From contig JAHBXS010000005.1 of the NCBI GenBank assembly GCA_019636375.1, positions 186,001-250,000 of the forward strand: a DNA stretch of 64,000 nucleotides. Reading direction: 5' to 3'. The position numbers were made by a program, and so were the translations under genes. Source of the DNA: Pirellulaceae bacterium. Lineage in GTDB: Bacteria; Planctomycetota; Planctomycetia; Pirellulales; Pirellulaceae. Shown here in pieces: positions 26,193-34,998 of this stretch. A model generated the notes under the pieces. The model saw nothing but the letters and a program-made list of their open reading frames with translations. It ran no database searches and had not been told where the DNA came from. The first letter of the stretch is position 1. Each line of letters opens with the position of its first letter.

Positions 26193-27113
26193 CTAATTTC
26201 GTCGGCGGTACAGCATCATTCCGCTTAACGTTCCTAACAAAATCAGACTGACCGAAGTTGGTTCAGGCACAGACATCGATGACAGGAAGAACGGATTCGT
26301 CGTCTTTGGTGGAAATACTCCCAAACCACCTGCTGTGCGAACATAGTGAATGTTCGGGTCACCGCGCAGGGCAAAATGCATGTCGCGAAGAGAATTCCAA
26401 GTCGTATCGGAAATGAACTTTTGTTCTCCTGGGCCGATGAAACCGATCATCAATTCACTACGGTTTTGACCGGGTGGATTGAAGAATGGGTCTTGGCTAT
26501 CCCAGTGGCTGCCTGCGGTACCTGGACCACCGAATTGCTCGACTGGCACGGCCAAAGCGAATCGATTTCCTGATTCTCTTCGATATGCGGCCAAACCTTT
26601 ACTGCCGATGTAGTCGCGTCGTGGTGAATTGTTCAACAAGTCGTTGTCATCCCACAATGAACCAATTCCTAAGACGTGGCCCATTTCATGCAGCACCACA
26701 CTTTGAAGGGTACCGTCGAGCAACAACGCGTCCATGTCTGCCGAATCGAATTGCATAAATCCGGCTTGGGCAATCGCAATGTTGGGCAATTGACGACCGT
26801 TCGCAATATTTCCGCCGTATCGCAAAATCTGCGTTGGCGCGGCTTGGCCCAAAATCCCACCTGGGCCGTCAATATCGACCGTCGAGGCAGAAATTTGGAG
26901 TTTTCCAAGTTGTCGTTTTACGGCAGTCGGCAGATTTCCGTTATAGCCGACAATTCGCTGTTCCCAAATTCGTTCTGCTCGACGAAAGAAGGGGCGAAAT
27001 CTTTGTTCGACACCTGATAGGTCGACATCCATAATGTCTGCCTTTGCAATTGGTTCATTGCCAAAAAACAAGGCAATCCCCATTGCGAGAATCAGAAAAA
27101 TCCGTTTTTTCAT
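26193..27113 (-). CDS. Secreted zinc metalloprotease-like protein with a PEP-CTERM sorting signal
   Basis: 306 residues from the ATG at 27113 (AGGTGATG just upstream; an in-frame start at 27152 lies before it). A signal peptide covers about 1-26. HEMGHVLGIGSLW at about 142-154 is a zincin motif of the leishmanolysin type (HExxH plus following Gly). A VPEP motif near the C-terminus is followed by a hydrophobic helix and RRR, the PEP-CTERM signal read by exosortase-type enzymes. The protein is probably exported, anchored or processed, and active outside the membrane. The third zinc ligand, expected well downstream of the HExxH, was not assigned. The substrate is unknown. Confidence 0.87.
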   Translation of the reverse strand: MKKRIFLILAMGIALFFGNEPIAKADIMDVDLSGVEQRFRPFFRRAERIWEQRIVGYNGNLPTAVKRQLGKLQISASTVDIDGPGGILGQAAPTQILRYGGNIANGRQLPNIAIAQAGFMQFDSADMDALLLDGTLQSVVLHEMGHVLGIGSLWDDNDLLNNSPRRDYIGSKGLAAYRRESGNRFALAVPVEQFGGPGTAGSHWDSQDPFFNPPGQNRSELMIGFIGPGEQKFISDTTWNSLRDMHFALRGDPNIHYVRTAGGLGVFPPKTTNPFFLSSMSVPEPTSVSLILLGTLSGMMLYRRRN

Positions 27114-27420
27114 TTCATCACCTGTCCAAAAGGATGTCGTGGAAAAAGCCAAACTTCACTTTTCCCCATTTATGCCAAAGGACCCTCACCGCAAAGAGGA
27201 TCTTAAAACTTCCCAAATTACTTCTTCGACCCATTCCCCCGCAACATTCCATTTCGCTTGCAGTTTCGCCAAAATTCTCAGAGAAATTGGCGGTATGTCC
27301 AGCAAAAAATGACTTTCTTACTCAATCACTACATTCGATCTATCCGATACTTACCTTCGAGAGAAAACCGGAAATGGTGTTCCGGATATAGGTGCATCAC
27401 CAATTTGCTGGAAAAGTGCA

Positions 27421-28467
27421 ATGTCTCTGATGAAATGGACAATGGCGGCTATCGTGATCTCGTTGGGGATGGTCGCGAACGGGTTTGGACAAACTCATAT
27501 CCCAGGCCCAAAGTTTTCACCCCATCCTCCGCAAGACGCGGGCAACACTCGTCCCTTTGCAGAACCGGGGATATTTGACTATGACGGTCAAATGTTTGCT
27601 CCCATTGAGTTCTCAAACTACCAGGAGCTGGAGCCGAACACGGGTTTTTATGCCGTGGCCGAACGGTCTTACTTCAGCATCTCGCGGGGGGGCCAACGGG
27701 ACGTTTTGCCGTTAGGCGTTCTCGCAAGCGACGTTCCAGTCGGCAATGACTACGGCTGGGGTAACCGCTTTCAAGCGGGCTGGATGGGCAAGTCCGGTTC
27801 GGGCTGGAGTGCTAACTACGAGAACAGTCGAGCGGCTTCCTATGTTTGGGGGCAAGACTATACAGTCTCGACGCCCTTTCTCGTCAACACAAACTATGCC
27901 AGCCTATCGCTGTTGCGGACCTTCCGCCAAGAGCTTTCGCAAGGCGGGTACTTGGAACCCTACTTTGGTGGACGCTACGTCAACGTGGGTGACAATACCA
28001 TCGAAGACACTTTCTTGACTCCAACGATCAGTAACCGTTTCAAGCAACGTGTCAACAATGATGCTATCGGTGGTCAAGTGGGGGCTCGTTACTTCACTCA
28101 GCGAGGTCGTTTCCGCTACACGTTCGACGGCTCAGTCTCGGCACTGTACAACCAACAGCGGTACTTTGCGACCGACCTTCGATACCTGCCAGCTTCGATT
28201 CAAGTCTCTGAGTCGTACGACACAAACCAATCCTTTGTTCCTGTTGTGGATGGTCGATTCGAACTAACCTATCTACTAACTCGCGACATAGGAATTAGAT
28301 TTGGGGCCCAAATCGTTCACATGTGGGATGGAGTTGCCCGCTCAGATAATCTGACGACAGCACTCAATCCGAACTCTATCAACGGTCTTGGTGGAGGCAC
28401 GGTAGGAGTCTTCAACGAAGATACAACCGCAGCCGGATTCTCACTGGGCCTTGAATGGCGTCGCTAA
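27421..28467 (+). CDS. Outer-membrane beta-barrel protein (BBP7/DUF6666-like)
   Basis: 348 residues with a signal peptide (WTMAAIVISLGMVANGFGQ, cleavage near residue 23). The mature part has alternating amphipathic strands such as RFRYTFDGSVSALYNQQRYF and IGIRFGAQIVHMWDGV, many Tyr/Trp/Asn/Gly, and no membrane helix, as in the barrel proteins common in planctomycetes. It ends SLGLEWRR, not the usual final aromatic. Likely located in the outer membrane; cargo unknown. It is monocistronic and terminated at 28501-28530. Confidence 0.8.
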   Translation: MSLMKWTMAAIVISLGMVANGFGQTHIPGPKFSPHPPQDAGNTRPFAEPGIFDYDGQMFAPIEFSNYQELEPNTGFYAVAERSYFSISRGGQRDVLPLGVLASDVPVGNDYGWGNRFQAGWMGKSGSGWSANYENSRAASYVWGQDYTVSTPFLVNTNYASLSLLRTFRQELSQGGYLEPYFGGRYVNVGDNTIEDTFLTPTISNRFKQRVNNDAIGGQVGARYFTQRGRFRYTFDGSVSALYNQQRYFATDLRYLPASIQVSESYDTNQSFVPVVDGRFELTYLLTRDIGIRFGAQIVHMWDGVARSDNLTTALNPNSINGLGGGTVGVFNEDTTAAGFSLGLEWRR

Positions 28468-28500
28468 ACCGACACCAGAAACTCCAGCAAACCTAACCCA

Positions 28501-28530
28501 AGCGGCCTGAGTCATCAGGCCGCTTTTTTG
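28501..28530 (+). terminator. Rho-independent terminator
   Basis: AGCGGCCTGA-GTCA-TCAGGCCGCT is a perfect 10-bp stem followed by six T. It ends the outer-membrane protein gene. Confidence 0.95.
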
Positions 28531-28583
28531 CGCGTAGTCGCAATACTGGAGCTTTCAGCCCGACACTTCAAATGCTAAAAAGT

Positions 28584-29297
28584 TTAAGCGTCTGCCAATA
28601 GTCTAGCGGCTGAAGCGACGGCCGATTGTGGTATCGCATGGTATCCTTGAAACGGAACGAATTCGACGATGTGTCCATGCTCGGTAAACAGTTCTTTCAA
28701 ATGAATCGCGCCTTGGAACGGAAGAATCGGGTCCAAGCGACCATGCGACTGGACAACACGCAATCCCTGATGCTGTTCGACCCTTTCCCGCCAGTTCTGA
28801 CGATTGATCAGCGTACCCGACCACACCACCAATCCGCCCAGCCTTTCAGCAGAATTCAAAAAAACGTCCGTCGCCAACATCGCTCCCTGTGAGAATCCAC
28901 CCACGAATGTTTGAGCAGGCTCGATACCAAGTGATTCGCCAAGTGTGCGAATGATCTGTTGAACATTTTCCCTTTGTGTTTCGATGCCTGGAGGAATCGA
29001 GTCCTCCAACTCCAAATACTGATTTTTCCGAGCCATTTCTTCCAATGCCGCAAAATTAATCGGCCACCAGGCTCTTGAGTCAAACCCCGGTTCCATTTCA
29101 ATCGGAGCGGCTGGAAAAACAAACAAAGTCTCTGATAGTTTGGGTTCCGTCACTACCAGGGCATCCGCCAAATCAACCAAATCTGTTCCAGGCGCTCCAA
29201 ACCCATGGCAAAAAATTGCCATCTGTCGCGGCGTCGTCCCTGCGATCTTGCCAAGAACGCAATCCAAAACTCCAATCCTTGTTCTTTCGTATTCCAA
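28584..29297 (-). CDS. Carboxylesterase / phospholipase-type alpha/beta hydrolase
   Basis: The 237-residue protein has the esterase fold with a complete triad: nucleophile S136 in GGFSQGAM, D189 in HGRLDPILPF and H220 in GYHAIP. The early HGFGAPGTDLVDLAD supplies the oxyanion hole. It matches the small carboxylesterase family (YpfH, EstB, APT-like) of soluble serine hydrolases with broad acyl-ester activity. No signal peptide, so cytoplasmic. The start is TTG at 29297 with GAGGAG 6 bases upstream; no ATG fits. It lies 78 bp downstream of the SDR gene and is probably the last of that minus-strand unit. Confidence 0.9.
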   Translation of the reverse strand: MEYERTRIGVLDCVLGKIAGTTPRQMAIFCHGFGAPGTDLVDLADALVVTEPKLSETLFVFPAAPIEMEPGFDSRAWWPINFAALEEMARKNQYLELEDSIPPGIETQRENVQQIIRTLGESLGIEPAQTFVGGFSQGAMLATDVFLNSAERLGGLVVWSGTLINRQNWRERVEQHQGLRVVQSHGRLDPILPFQGAIHLKELFTEHGHIVEFVPFQGYHAIPQSAVASAARLLADA

Positions 29298-29375
29298 GTT
29301 GTTCTCCTCAGTTTCGTAAAATTTTCACCTCAATGGGGAACGAATTCCGTCAGAACTTTAGGTTCTTTTTGAACC

Positions 29376-30185
29376 CTAACTTCTTCCATATTTAAAGCCG
29401 CCGTTGACTTTCCAGACTTGGCCAGTCACAAAATCGAAGCTCGGATCGACTAGGCTTGAGACGACACGAGCAACATCTTCCGGAGTCCCCCATCGACCAA
29501 CCAGAGATTCTCCAATCGCGCGCCGTTGCCATTCCTCGCTCGCCTCGTTTCCCCAAGCGGTCTTGATCCAGCCAGGTGCCACCACGTTGACCCGCACTTC
29601 CGGGGCGAGTTCCTGCGCCAAGCTTTTGCTAAACGCCATCACTGCCCCTTTGGTGGTCGCGAACATCTGTCCACTATCTCCGTCCATTCCTTGTTCGGCT
29701 TGGTCCCATCCGATATTCACAATCGAGAAATCGCCCGAACTTTTGCGATGAGCGTCCCGCATTTTACTTCCAACCAAACGGGAAAGGGAGATCGTCGCCA
29801 AGACATCGACCGACCAAAGCATCGCCAGCTTTTCTTCAAAACTGGCATTTCGAAAATCGCCGGTTAACACATCGACGCCGGCATTGTTGACCCAAGCATG
29901 AACGACACCATGCCAATCCCAGCAACTTTCGACAAACGTTGCAAGTGACTCGTGATGCGATAGGTCTTGCGATAAAAGCAAACATTTGCCGCCAATCGCT
30001 GAAATCTCGTTAGCCGTCTGTTTAAGTTCTGCCGATTCAGTTCGGCCATGCAAAACGACTGCTGCACCACACCCAGCCAGACTCAATGCAATCGCATGTC
30101 CGATCCCGGTACTGCTGCCGGTGACGACTGCAACTCTTCCTTGCCAACGATTATCGCAGGAAGTTTGGATTCCTCCGCTACTCAT
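29376..30185 (-). CDS. SDR-family protein with replaced catalytic Ser and Tyr
   Basis: The 269-residue Rossmann protein has TGSSTGIG (22-29), NNAG (100-103) and K179. At the catalytic Ser the sequence reads NIGWD (G159), and at the Tyr it reads MFATTK (F175). So two of the three classical SDR residues are missing, though the cofactor site is intact. Surrounding residues (GWDQAEQG, GDSGQMF) look orderly and not decayed, which fits a family specialised to another chemistry or a regulatory role. Its ATG overlaps the stop of the upstream PQQ-like gene by four bases (ATGA), so translation is coupled. Confidence 0.85.
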   Translation of the reverse strand: MSSGGIQTSCDNRWQGRVAVVTGSSTGIGHAIALSLAGCGAAVVLHGRTESAELKQTANEISAIGGKCLLLSQDLSHHESLATFVESCWDWHGVVHAWVNNAGVDVLTGDFRNASFEEKLAMLWSVDVLATISLSRLVGSKMRDAHRKSSGDFSIVNIGWDQAEQGMDGDSGQMFATTKGAVMAFSKSLAQELAPEVRVNVVAPGWIKTAWGNEASEEWQRRAIGESLVGRWGTPEDVARVVSSLVDPSFDFVTGQVWKVNGGFKYGRS

Positions 30186-31879
30186 GGTGATTCACTCACC
30201 GGAACTTGAGTTGAAGTGGATAGTCGGAAGCAAGCCATTTCCAGATTGCTGCGTACAACGACATGGGGCCCCGAAACAGCTAACGTGTTCCAACAAATCC
30301 CAGCGACTGTATTTATCTCGCCCAATTTGCGAAACTCCTGCGCTGAGACGGGGGCAATCATCAATTTCCCATGTTCGGAATGCACGAGTAGATGATCGCC
30401 AACGATCAGCATTTGGCCGTTTCCTGTATGAGCCCTTTCCTTCCATTTTAAGTCGCCCGAAATCACTTCAACGCATTCGATGAATCCATCGGACAAAGCG
30501 TAAGCATATCCGTCGCGAATCACAGGATTTGTGAGCTTGGTCCGCAGCACTCGCGAATTGCTCCAGACCTCACGAGTTTGAAAATTGCCGCCTTCCTCGA
30601 TAATCTCATATAGTTTTCCGCCCCGACCATACCCCTTGCTGAGCAGCACATGGCTTTCGTCGACAAAGGTCGTTTGTGATGTGTTTGCGTCTCCACTTGA
30701 ACTTCCAGAAAACGGAATCTTCCACAAGGTTTTTCCGGTTCCCGGATCAATGCCTAGGGAATGGTTTTCGGCTGTTATTACGATCTGCCGCTTTCCAGCC
30801 AGAACCCCGACGTTGGGAGACCCATAAGCGATCATGTCGTCACCCGCCTCCCAAACTAATTCACCCGTGTCCTTGTGGAATCCTAACAGGGTGACGAAAC
30901 GATTCGAAGTCGCTAGTCCCTCGCGATGATCGGCACCCCCACCCGTGATTACCATGTCTCCTTCGATTAAAGGAGAGATTGAACGCCCCCAAGAAAGACC
31001 GGGTTCTTGCCGAAATTTTTCTCCCGTCAACAATGCGGTCGAGGAACCGTAGGAAATTCCCAAAACTTCATCGACCTCTTTTTTCCAAATTAACTCGCCG
31101 GTGGCTCCTTCTAGACACATTAGAGTTCCCGTGGCCCCTTGGCAGTACACACGACCGCCGAAAATCGTCGGTGTGCTTCTCGGTCCTGCGTATCCCATAT
31201 TTCCGCGATCGTCATGCCGCTGTGGGTTTTGGTAAATCCAAACTTGGGCTCCATCGTCGAGACGATAACATGCGACGCACTCTTCAGGGCCTCGTTGTTC
31301 CATGGTTACCAGAAAACCGTTGGCGATGGCGACTCCTGACCAACCGTCACCGACTTTGATCTTCCACAATTCCCGAGGAGGTGACTTGCTCCAATCCGAA
31401 TCAAATTGAGCGCCTTCAATTTTCCCATCTCGATTGCGCCCTAGGAATCCCGGAAAATTTGTAGCCGATTCAGATTGCAGATCGACGGTCTCTGCGTTGA
31501 CAACCTGTGTCTCAAAGACCGGCGAGCGGTACTTCCGCCAACGAATATTTGTGATCTTCATGTCGCCGGTTGTCTCAAGCTCGAACAAGGCAAAAAACAG
31601 GAGGACGCTTCCCGCGATGAGCGAAGTCACCCCAAGCCGATAACGCCAAGTCCCCCCCGCTCGAAAAAGTCCCCAAACAAGCCAGGCCAACCAAGTCACA
31701 ATCATCAATACGAGAGCGACCACATTAAAGATGTCCGTTCCAATCCCGGTACTCAGGCTCAGCGATGGACCAAACCAGCGAACCAAAACAAAAAGCGCGA
31801 TGACGCACAGCGACCAATAGAGCATCACCTTTGGACGTCTTCGTGGTCGGCTCTGAATTTGATTTGGGTCGCTCGTCAT
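30182..31879 (-). CDS. Membrane-anchored PQQ-like beta-propeller protein
   Basis: About 565 residues from ATG 31879 (TTG 31882 also possible). The N-terminal ~110 residues hold three to four membrane helices. From about 155 on come repeats such as GFLVTMEQRGPEECVACYRLDDGAQVWIY and TGELIWKKEVDEV, the W-motif blades of PQQ-binding-like propellers. Planctomycetes have many of these with unknown substrate, and the PQQ-binding residues are not certain here. The propeller probably lies in the periplasm. The gene starts with a TGATG overlap with a short frame upstream and ends in an ATGA overlap with the SDR, so the three are tightly coupled. Confidence 0.88.
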   Translation of the reverse strand: MTSDPNQIQSRPRRRPKVMLYWSLCVIALFVLVRWFGPSLSLSTGIGTDIFNVVALVLMIVTWLAWLVWGLFRAGGTWRYRLGVTSLIAGSVLLFFALFELETTGDMKITNIRWRKYRSPVFETQVVNAETVDLQSESATNFPGFLGRNRDGKIEGAQFDSDWSKSPPRELWKIKVGDGWSGVAIANGFLVTMEQRGPEECVACYRLDDGAQVWIYQNPQRHDDRGNMGYAGPRSTPTIFGGRVYCQGATGTLMCLEGATGELIWKKEVDEVLGISYGSSTALLTGEKFRQEPGLSWGRSISPLIEGDMVITGGGADHREGLATSNRFVTLLGFHKDTGELVWEAGDDMIAYGSPNVGVLAGKRQIVITAENHSLGIDPGTGKTLWKIPFSGSSSGDANTSQTTFVDESHVLLSKGYGRGGKLYEIIEEGGNFQTREVWSNSRVLRTKLTNPVIRDGYAYALSDGFIECVEVISGDLKWKERAHTGNGQMLIVGDHLLVHSEHGKLMIAPVSAQEFRKLGEINTVAGICWNTLAVSGPHVVVRSNLEMACFRLSTSTQVPVSESP

Positions 31880-32022
31880 CAACGTGTCGCCGTTTTTGGA
31901 CTCGATAGATAGCGGAATAGGACAGGTATCTCGAAAAATTTCAACAGGACTTTCAAAGCATCAGCATTGGTTTTCAAATGAACGCCTCGAACGCCAGCCT
32001 TAAGGGCTTCCAATATGGCCAT
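31879..32022 (-). CDS. Small open frame translationally coupled to the PQQ-like gene (possibly the end of a longer or decayed gene)
   Basis: From ATG 32022 the frame encodes 47 residues (MAILEALKAGVRGVHLKT at the start) and ends at a TGA that overlaps the next ATG by one base (TGATG), typical of coupled operon genes. The same frame is open upstream to 32169 with protein-like sequence (GLGQRSCWRAIDELNRF) but no ATG, GTG or TTG. Either the start is a rare codon such as ATT/ATA, or the 5' part was lost. The segment ALKAGVRGVHLKTNADAL resembles the end of a response-regulator receiver domain; this is a weak resemblance. Function unknown. Confidence 0.45.
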   Translation of the reverse strand: MAILEALKAGVRGVHLKTNADALKVLLKFFEIPVLFRYLSSPKTATR

Positions 32023-32227
32023 CTGTTGAAACTGAGCCTTTTGCCCCTCTCCATCGTCGGAAAACCTGTTCAGTTCGTCAATTGCCCGCCAACACGATCG
32101 TTGACCGAGGCCTAAGATTTCGTTACCGGATTGGCTAACGTTTCGACAAATTGCTATGATGACGGATCGTTAAACCGAGTCGTCGGACCATTTTTTTGAA
32201 CTGTGACAGATTACCGTTAGGAGCATC
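32023..32227. other. Intergenic region upstream of the FabH-like gene
   Basis: Most of it also carries the open minus-strand frame extending to 32169. It must hold promoters for both directions, but none was convincingly found. Confidence 0.4.
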
Positions 32228-33244
32228 GTGAGCCACGCAGCCATCGGCCCCATCGCCGTTCATTTACCCAGTCGTGTCGAAACGAACGCAGAACTCAAGG
32301 CCCAGTTTCCTGAGTGGGATATGGACTCGATCGGCGAAAAAACGGGGATTCACGCTCGGCACATCGCGGCACCCGATGAATGCTCCTCTGATCTCGCGGT
32401 GGCGGCGGCGGAAAAGCTCTTCGCTGAATACGGCATCGCTCCTGAATCCGTTGATTACTTGCTGTTTTGCACGCAGACGCCGGACTATTCATTGCCAACG
32501 ACCGCTTGCCTGTTGCAACAACGATTGGGGCTGCGGACGTCCATTGGAGCTTTAGACTTCAATCTTGGCTGCAGTGGTTTTGTCTACGGCCTATCGCTTG
32601 CCGATGGGTTGATTAGGGCCGGCATGGCGGAGCGAGTGTTGCTAATCACTGCTGAAACGTACACCAAATTGATTCATCCAACAGACCGCAGTTTACGAAC
32701 CATTTTTGGCGACGCCGGTGCGGCAACGCTTATTCAGGCCCACTCGTCTCCGAGCCTTTCGGCGTTTCGATTCGGCACTGACGGGAGCGGGGCTGATACC
32801 CTGTTGGCAACGCGGGGAGGTTTTCGTGATTCGGACCAAATGATCAAACCTCGACATCGAAAACGTTGGCCGAGCGAACTGTACATGGATGGTCCGAGTT
32901 TGATTAATTTCTCAGTCGGTAAAATTCCTGATCTTGTCGCCGGGGTTTGCGAATTAAGCGGTCGGTCGATGAGCGAATTTGATTGGTTTTTGATGCACCA
33001 AGCGACCTTCAAGATGCTCGACCAAATGCGATTATTGTTGGAAATCCCTGTTGAAAAACTGCCCATTCGGCTCGAACATTTCGGTAACACGGTCAGTTGT
33101 ACCATTCCTATCTTGATTGAAGAATTGCGACGCACGGGCGAGTTGCAACCGCATCATTACAACATGCTGGTTGGGTTCGGAGTCGGTTGGTCCTGGGCGG
33201 GTTGTCTATGGCAAGATGTTCTTGGACCGTTTACATCAACGTAG
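32228..33244 (+). CDS. 3-oxoacyl-ACP synthase III-like enzyme (KAS III / FabH family)
   Basis: The 338-residue thiolase-fold protein keeps the full Cys-His-Asn triad: C115 in FNLGCSGFVYG, H257 in MHQATFKML and N287 in EHFGNTVSC. The N-terminal SIGEKTGIHARHIA and RTIFGDAGAATLI are typical of FabH. Such enzymes start fatty-acid synthesis by condensing acyl-CoA with malonyl-ACP. Divergent members instead make other chains, so a role in a special lipid or secondary metabolite is equally possible. The start is GTG at 32228, with AGGAG 5 bases upstream. Confidence 0.88.
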   Translation: MSHAAIGPIAVHLPSRVETNAELKAQFPEWDMDSIGEKTGIHARHIAAPDECSSDLAVAAAEKLFAEYGIAPESVDYLLFCTQTPDYSLPTTACLLQQRLGLRTSIGALDFNLGCSGFVYGLSLADGLIRAGMAERVLLITAETYTKLIHPTDRSLRTIFGDAGAATLIQAHSSPSLSAFRFGTDGSGADTLLATRGGFRDSDQMIKPRHRKRWPSELYMDGPSLINFSVGKIPDLVAGVCELSGRSMSEFDWFLMHQATFKMLDQMRLLLEIPVEKLPIRLEHFGNTVSCTIPILIEELRRTGELQPHHYNMLVGFGVGWSWAGCLWQDVLGPFTST

Positions 33245-33273
33245 GAAACCGTTCGCAAATAAACTACCGGGTT

Positions 33274-33371
33274 TGTTGTCAGCCGGAGTGTGTTTGCACC
33301 CGGTTTTCGCGGTAACCGGAGGTTAACGCGTTCCGGTTGATTAGGCAACTTATTTTCGAAAGATCACTTAA
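33274..33371 (+). repeat. Left copy of an inverted ~98-bp repeat flanking aroA
   Basis: The sequence from TTGTTGTCAGCCGGAG to GATCACTTA is matched, in reverse complement, at 34831-34930. Shared blocks include CACCCGGTTTTCGCGG, ACGTTCCGG/GCGTTCCGG, GGCAACTTAT and GATCACTTA. Estimated identity is roughly 75-80 percent by eye. Confidence 0.85.
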
Positions 33372-33382
33372 CTCAATCGCAA

Positions 33383-34669
33383 ATGCCCTCAACACGTGTG
33401 ATTCGCCCGATCTCTGCTCCTTTGCAGGGTGTCATCCGCCCACCAGGCTCGAAAAGCCTTACGAACCGCGCGCTTTTGCTCGCTGCAATGGCGAGAGGGA
33501 CTTCTCAAATCGATGGACTCCTCGACTGTGACGATTCGAAAGTCATGTTGGAAGGGCTTCGAGCTTTAGGGATTTCGCTCGATGTCGATTGGTCGGGTCC
33601 CATGGCAATAGTAGAAGGATGCGGCGGAGTCCTCAGGAACCCAAAGCCTCTCCGTATTGACGTTCAAAACAGCGGCACCACCATTCGATTTTTGGCAGCG
33701 ATGTTGACTGCTTGCGGTGGGGAGTTTGAATTGTTCGGGGTCCCGCGAATGCAGGAACGCCCAATAGGCGAATTGATTGCGGCCTTGCAAAACCTCGGTG
33801 GTGGAATCACTGCCGAGTCCCAAAACGAATTTCCGCCAGTTCGGATCAACTCACAGGGATTGGCTGGCGGAAGCATTGTCGTTCAGGGGGCTCGCTCCAG
33901 TCAATTCCTCAGCGGCCTGCTAATGGCGGCTCCCCTCGCCAAACAGTCTGTTGAAATTTCAATACAGGGTCCGTTGGTATCGCAGCCCTACTTGCTAATG
34001 ACACTCGACACGATGGCTCAGTTTGGCGTGGAAGTTGAACGGCTTGACGATCTCCGCCGATTTCGAATCGAACCACAGCAGTATCTCGCAACCCGGTTGC
34101 TCGTAGAGCCCGACGCTTCGGCGGCGAGCTATTTTTTCGCGGCCGCTGCGATTTGCGGCGGCACAATGCGAGTTCTCGGACTCGGCCAAGATTCCCTTCA
34201 AGGAGATGTGGGATTCGTAAAACTGCTTCAACAGATGGGTTGTCAAGTTCTCTATGGCGACAGCTTTATTGAGGTCAGCGGACCGGCCCAGACCGGAATC
34301 GAATGTGACATGAGAGACATCAGCGATACAGTTCAGACCTTGGCTGCCGTGGCGTTGTTCGTGTCCGGACCCACAACCATTCACGGTATCGCCCACAATC
34401 GAATCAAAGAAACCGATCGGATTGGAAATCTCGCCGTGGAACTCCGCAAACTAGGAGCTAAAGTCGAAGAGCGAACTGACGGCTTGACGATTTATCCACC
34501 TGAGAATTTACACGGTGCCACGCTGGCAACTCACGACGATCACCGCATGGCGATGAGTCTGTCACTTGTCGGCCTCAAAGTCCCCAACATCGAGATCGAA
34601 AATCCGGAATGCGTATCGAAAACTTACCCGAAATTTTTTGCCGATCTGGAATCCGTCTGCGGGTATTAA
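33383..34669 (+). CDS. aroA: 3-phosphoshikimate 1-carboxyvinyltransferase (EPSP synthase)
   Basis: The 428-residue enzyme joins shikimate-3-phosphate and PEP, the sixth step of the shikimate pathway. Seen motifs: RPPGSKSLTNRALLLAA (the SKS...R of the active site), SGTTIRFL, EGARSSQFLSGLLMAAP, the DASAASYF region, DISDTVQTLAAVALF, RIKETDRI and DDHRMAMSL. These identify class II-like EPSP synthase. ATG 33383 begins MPSTRVIRPIS. It has its own intergenic regions on both sides and lies within an inverted repeat pair. Confidence 0.96.
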   Translation: MPSTRVIRPISAPLQGVIRPPGSKSLTNRALLLAAMARGTSQIDGLLDCDDSKVMLEGLRALGISLDVDWSGPMAIVEGCGGVLRNPKPLRIDVQNSGTTIRFLAAMLTACGGEFELFGVPRMQERPIGELIAALQNLGGGITAESQNEFPPVRINSQGLAGGSIVVQGARSSQFLSGLLMAAPLAKQSVEISIQGPLVSQPYLLMTLDTMAQFGVEVERLDDLRRFRIEPQQYLATRLLVEPDASAASYFFAAAAICGGTMRVLGLGQDSLQGDVGFVKLLQQMGCQVLYGDSFIEVSGPAQTGIECDMRDISDTVQTLAAVALFVSGPTTIHGIAHNRIKETDRIGNLAVELRKLGAKVEERTDGLTIYPPENLHGATLATHDDHRMAMSLSLVGLKVPNIEIENPECVSKTYPKFFADLESVCGY

Positions 34670-34682
34670 AGTAATCAGACAG

Positions 34683-34701
34683 GACAGGTTGCTCACCTGT
34701 C
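34683..34701. repeat. Short palindromic element after aroA
   Basis: GACAGGT-TGCTC-ACCTGTC is a perfect 7-bp stem 13 bases past the aroA stop, with no T run. The size and placement resemble the element after the acyl-CoA dehydrogenase gene at 62209-62233. Both may be dispersed intergenic palindromes that end or protect mRNAs. Confidence 0.6.
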
Positions 34702-34830
34702 TTACGCCCTCACCGCAAAAAACTTACGTGAAATTAGGGGCGCTTCAGGTCGCGGCCATTCCCAGTACAATGTACTGAAACCAGCGAAGTTGAAATCGCG
34801 TTGCAGAAAAAGTGAAAACGTCGATCTCGA

Positions 34831-34930
34831 TTAAGTGATCGTTCGCGGATAAGTTGCCCAATAAGCCGGAACGTTTTGGCGTCCAGTTGCCGCGAAAACC
34901 GGGTGCTTGCGCTCTCCGGCTGACGACAAG
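34831..34930 (-). repeat. Right copy of the inverted ~98-bp repeat flanking aroA
   Basis: In reverse complement it reads TTGTCGTCAGCCGGAG ... CACCCGGTTTTCGCGG ... ACGTTCCGGC ... GGGCAACTTAT ... GATCACTTAA, the same order as the copy at 33274-33371. Confidence 0.85.
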
Positions 34931-34998
34931 GGCGGCTGCGGCTCTGCATGTGCGAACAGTTACTAATTAAATGAATTGAGGAATTTGAAAGGCATAAC

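Larger units (their letters stand above)
34670..34998. other. Intergenic region (329 bp) with a hairpin and the right repeat
   Basis: It holds the stem-loop at 34683-34701, a short palindrome CAGTACAATGTACTG near 34763, and the right inverted repeat. No protein-like frame was found. Confidence 0.7.
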
